Positions 62,364-64,000 of a DNA stretch of 64,000 nt are shown here, in pieces. The translations under genes were made by a program, and so were the position numbers. The notes below the pieces were generated by a model. The model did not search any database. It was not told the origin of the DNA and worked only from the letters and a program-made list of their open reading frames with translations. Positions within the stretch are counted from its first letter, which is position 1. Each line of letters begins with the position of its first letter. The stretch lies in NCBI GenBank assembly GCA_947475545.1, contig CANJLL010000001.1, forward strand, positions 496,001 to 560,000, written 5' to 3'. The stretch comes from Chloroflexota bacterium (GTDB lineage Bacteria > Chloroflexota > Limnocylindria > Limnocylindrales > CSP1-4).

Positions 62364-63665
62364 ATGCGTGCTGGGCGACCGATGGGCCGACGCGGGATGG
62401 CCCTGGCCGCGTTGCTCCTGGCGGCAGGCCTGGCCGCCTGCGGCGGATCCGTCCACCCGGCCACGCCCCAGGCCTCGCCGTTGCCGGTCTGGTCGGCCGC
62501 GGCGGACGCCGGCCCCCAGCGGATCGTCGTCCTGAGCGACATCCACCTGGGGGTCGATGATGCCTTCTCCCAGACGGTGCAGAACCGGGCCATGCTGGTC
62601 AACTTCCTCGACCGCCTGGCCGTCGGGCCGGTCGACGAGATCGTGCTGGCCGGCGACATCCTCGACGAGTGGTACCTGCCTGCGACCTACCCGGCGTCCA
62701 TCGACTCGATGGCGTTCTACCGGAAGGTCAGGGCCAACAACGCGGCCGTCTTCGCGGCCCTGGGGCGGATCATCGATCGCGGCATCACGCTGACCTACGT
62801 CCCCGGGAATCACGACCTCCTGCTGGACGCCGAGACGCTGGCCGACCTGCTGCCGGGGATCCGACAAGCCCGGGATGCCCCCGGCCTCGGGACGCGCCAG
62901 ACCGGCACCCGGTCCGAGATCGTGATCGAGCACGGCCACCGGTACGACGCCGGCGCCTGTCCCGACCCGCTGTCCAACAAGACCATCACGGGCAGCTACC
63001 CGTCGACCCTGCCGTTCGGCTACTTCTTCACGCGGCGGCTCGCCACGGCGATCGCGGAGGGCAAGACGGACCCGAAGGTGACTGTGCCGGTGGTTGCCGG
63101 TCCGACGGACGGGACAGACGACGCGCTTGGTGCGTACGCCTGTTACAAACTGTGGGCCGAGACGATCACGACGTACCCGATCAGCGCGGGCCCCGATGCC
63201 CGCGTCTTCGCGACCCCCGACGGCTACGACCGTGCCATATCGGTCCGCGACCTCCTTCCTTTCGTCCAGGCCGATGGCCGGCTCGCCGGCCCGCTCTACG
63301 CCGATGTCCAGCGGCGCTGGACCGCGGTTCAGGCCGCCAACCGCGTGGCGGTGAAGATCCCGTACGCCACGGCCGTGGAGACGGCCTTTGACCACACGAT
63401 CCTGGATCGCGCGCCGTTCACCAAGTACCTGGACGTGGACCCTACCGTCGACCTCGTCGTCTTCGGCCACAGCCACGTGCCGCTCGTGACGCGCCTTGTG
63501 CGGTCGGGCCGGCGCACGGCCGACGCGAACAGTGGGACGTGGATCGACCAGAACACGATGGGCCCCACGGGCACGTTCGTGGCGATCGAGTCCGGGCCGC
63601 GCTCGACGAGCATCCGGGTCCTGCAGTACCACGCCGACGGAAGCCTGGTCACCGTCGCCGAGTGA
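62364..63665 (+). CDS. Lipoprotein metallophosphoesterase
   Basis: A 433-residue calcineurin-like phosphoesterase. The N-terminus is a lipoprotein signal (ALAALLLAAGLAAC, lipobox LAAC), so the enzyme acts outside the membrane. Metal motifs are complete: LSDIHLG, LAGDILDEW, VPGNHDLLLD, EHGHRYD and FGHSHVPLV. A large insert between the last two, with ACYKLWAETITTYP, is not recognised. The ATG at 62364 is preceded by GAGG. Substrate could be a phospholipid, nucleotide or other phosphoester; unknown. It is convergent with the dehydrogenase gene. Confidence 0.9.
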   Translation: MRAGRPMGRRGMALAALLLAAGLAACGGSVHPATPQASPLPVWSAAADAGPQRIVVLSDIHLGVDDAFSQTVQNRAMLVNFLDRLAVGPVDEIVLAGDILDEWYLPATYPASIDSMAFYRKVRANNAAVFAALGRIIDRGITLTYVPGNHDLLLDAETLADLLPGIRQARDAPGLGTRQTGTRSEIVIEHGHRYDAGACPDPLSNKTITGSYPSTLPFGYFFTRRLATAIAEGKTDPKVTVPVVAGPTDGTDDALGAYACYKLWAETITTYPISAGPDARVFATPDGYDRAISVRDLLPFVQADGRLAGPLYADVQRRWTAVQAANRVAVKIPYATAVETAFDHTILDRAPFTKYLDVDPTVDLVVFGHSHVPLVTRLVRSGRRTADANSGTWIDQNTMGPTGTFVAIESGPRSTSIRVLQYHADGSLVTVAE

Positions 63666-63667
63666 CC

Positions 63668-63696
63668 CTGAGGGGCGGCGCCGCCCGGCGCCTCAG
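63668..63696. terminator. Inverted repeat between convergent genes
   Basis: CTGAGG (63668) and CCTCAG (ending 63696) flank a GGGCGGCGCCGCCC palindrome. It spans exactly the gap between the two convergent stops and overlaps the dehydrogenase stop. It probably works as a bidirectional terminator despite lacking U-runs. Confidence 0.5.
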
Positions 63697-64000
63697 TCGA
63701 ACGTGATCTGCACCTGCAACACGCCATCGGCGCGCCGCGAGGCGAGATCGTAGGCGGCCGGGGCATCCTCGATCGGGAACCGGTGGGTCGCGAACCGATC
63801 GGCCGGGACGTGCCCATCCAGGATCAGCTGGAGGGCCGCGGGGAAGTCACGCTGAACCTCCGGCTCGTTGCGGGGCACCAGCGAGATGTTCTTGCGCCAG
63901 AAGAGGCCATAGTCCAGCGTCAGGCGCGGCTCGTCCGGGACGCCGAACGAGACGATGGTCCCCAGCCGCCGGACCAGCCGGAACGCCAGGTCCAGCGTGG
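63693..64000 (-). CDS. Zinc-type alcohol dehydrogenase, C-terminal part (cut by window edge)
   Basis: The last 102 codons of a medium-chain dehydrogenase/reductase, continuing beyond base 64000. Visible are the end of the Rossmann domain (VRRLGTIVSFGVPDEPRL), LFWRKNISLVPRNEPE and the typical C-terminus HRFPIEDAPAAYDLASRRAD before QVQITFD. The N-terminal zinc-binding half and cofactor motif are outside the window, so specificity cannot be judged. Confidence 0.85.
   Translation of the reverse strand, partial: TLDLAFRLVRRLGTIVSFGVPDEPRLTLDYGLFWRKNISLVPRNEPEVQRDFPAALQLILDGHVPADRFATHRFPIEDAPAAYDLASRRADGVLQVQITFD

Noticed and set aside
61212-63632. 806-codon minus-strand open frame opposite the helicase and phosphoesterase
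   Set aside because: High GC removes stop codons on the opposite strand; both real genes on the plus strand have intact catalytic motifs.

Overview
A 64 kb window of a very GC-rich bacterial chromosome. It is almost fully coding, with no gap above about 300 bases. Gene content, four-base start/stop overlaps (ATGA or GTGA) and many start codons placed 6-7 bases after a TANNNT -10 box (apparently leaderless mRNAs) suggest a member of the Chloroflexota, possibly the Ellin6529/Limnocylindria group. That placement is an inference; no rRNA gene is present. I saw no integrase, transposase, CRISPR array or phage genes.

Region 1 (1-10.8 kb, minus strand) is housekeeping: mutS2 (running off the left edge), a 3-methyladenine DNA glycosylase, cvpA, pheT-pheS, rplT-rpmI-infC, thrS and a tRNA-Val(GAC). 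infC appears to start at a rare AUC codon, downstream of a clear promoter.

Region 2 (11-17 kb, plus) holds a 1403-residue DUF2339 membrane protein with five internal repeats and two RNA methyltransferase-type genes.

Region 3 (17-31 kb, minus) is an envelope and transport block. It has a tightly overlapping operon (53-aa ORF, solute-binding protein, peptidase-MA protein, two DUF881 proteins, DUF951, MFS, glycosyltransferase 2), then a DinB/glycosyltransferase-like pair, tandem MFS exporters and tandem F420-type LLM oxidoreductases.

Region 4 (31-42 kb, plus) has a truncated YwiC-like gene, an MFS transporter, the pxpABC 5-oxoprolinase genes, a small membrane protein, two tandem 4,5-dihydroxyphthalate-decarboxylase-like proteins, a PAS-rich hybrid histidine kinase and a kynurenine-formamidase-like hydrolase.

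Region 5 (42-56 kb, mostly minus) has a DUF4397-like lipoprotein, ettA, two large secreted proteins (RCC1 repeats; choice-of-anchor-L with Pro/Thr repeats) whose first gene has an unusually structured leader, an MHS-family transporter, an amidohydrolase, a PLP decarboxylase (plus) and a CocE-type hydrolase.

Region 6 (56-64 kb) has an AMP-dependent synthetase with an ornithine-cyclodeaminase homologue, yaaA, a SUV3-like helicase with a Cys4 tail, a lipoprotein metallophosphoesterase and the C-terminus of a zinc-type alcohol dehydrogenase.

The most unusual signals are the leaderless promoter grammar, the structured leader at 49802-49907, the CysS-tail/glycosyltransferase fusion, the DUF2339 repeats and four adjacent pairs of paralogues within 20 kb.
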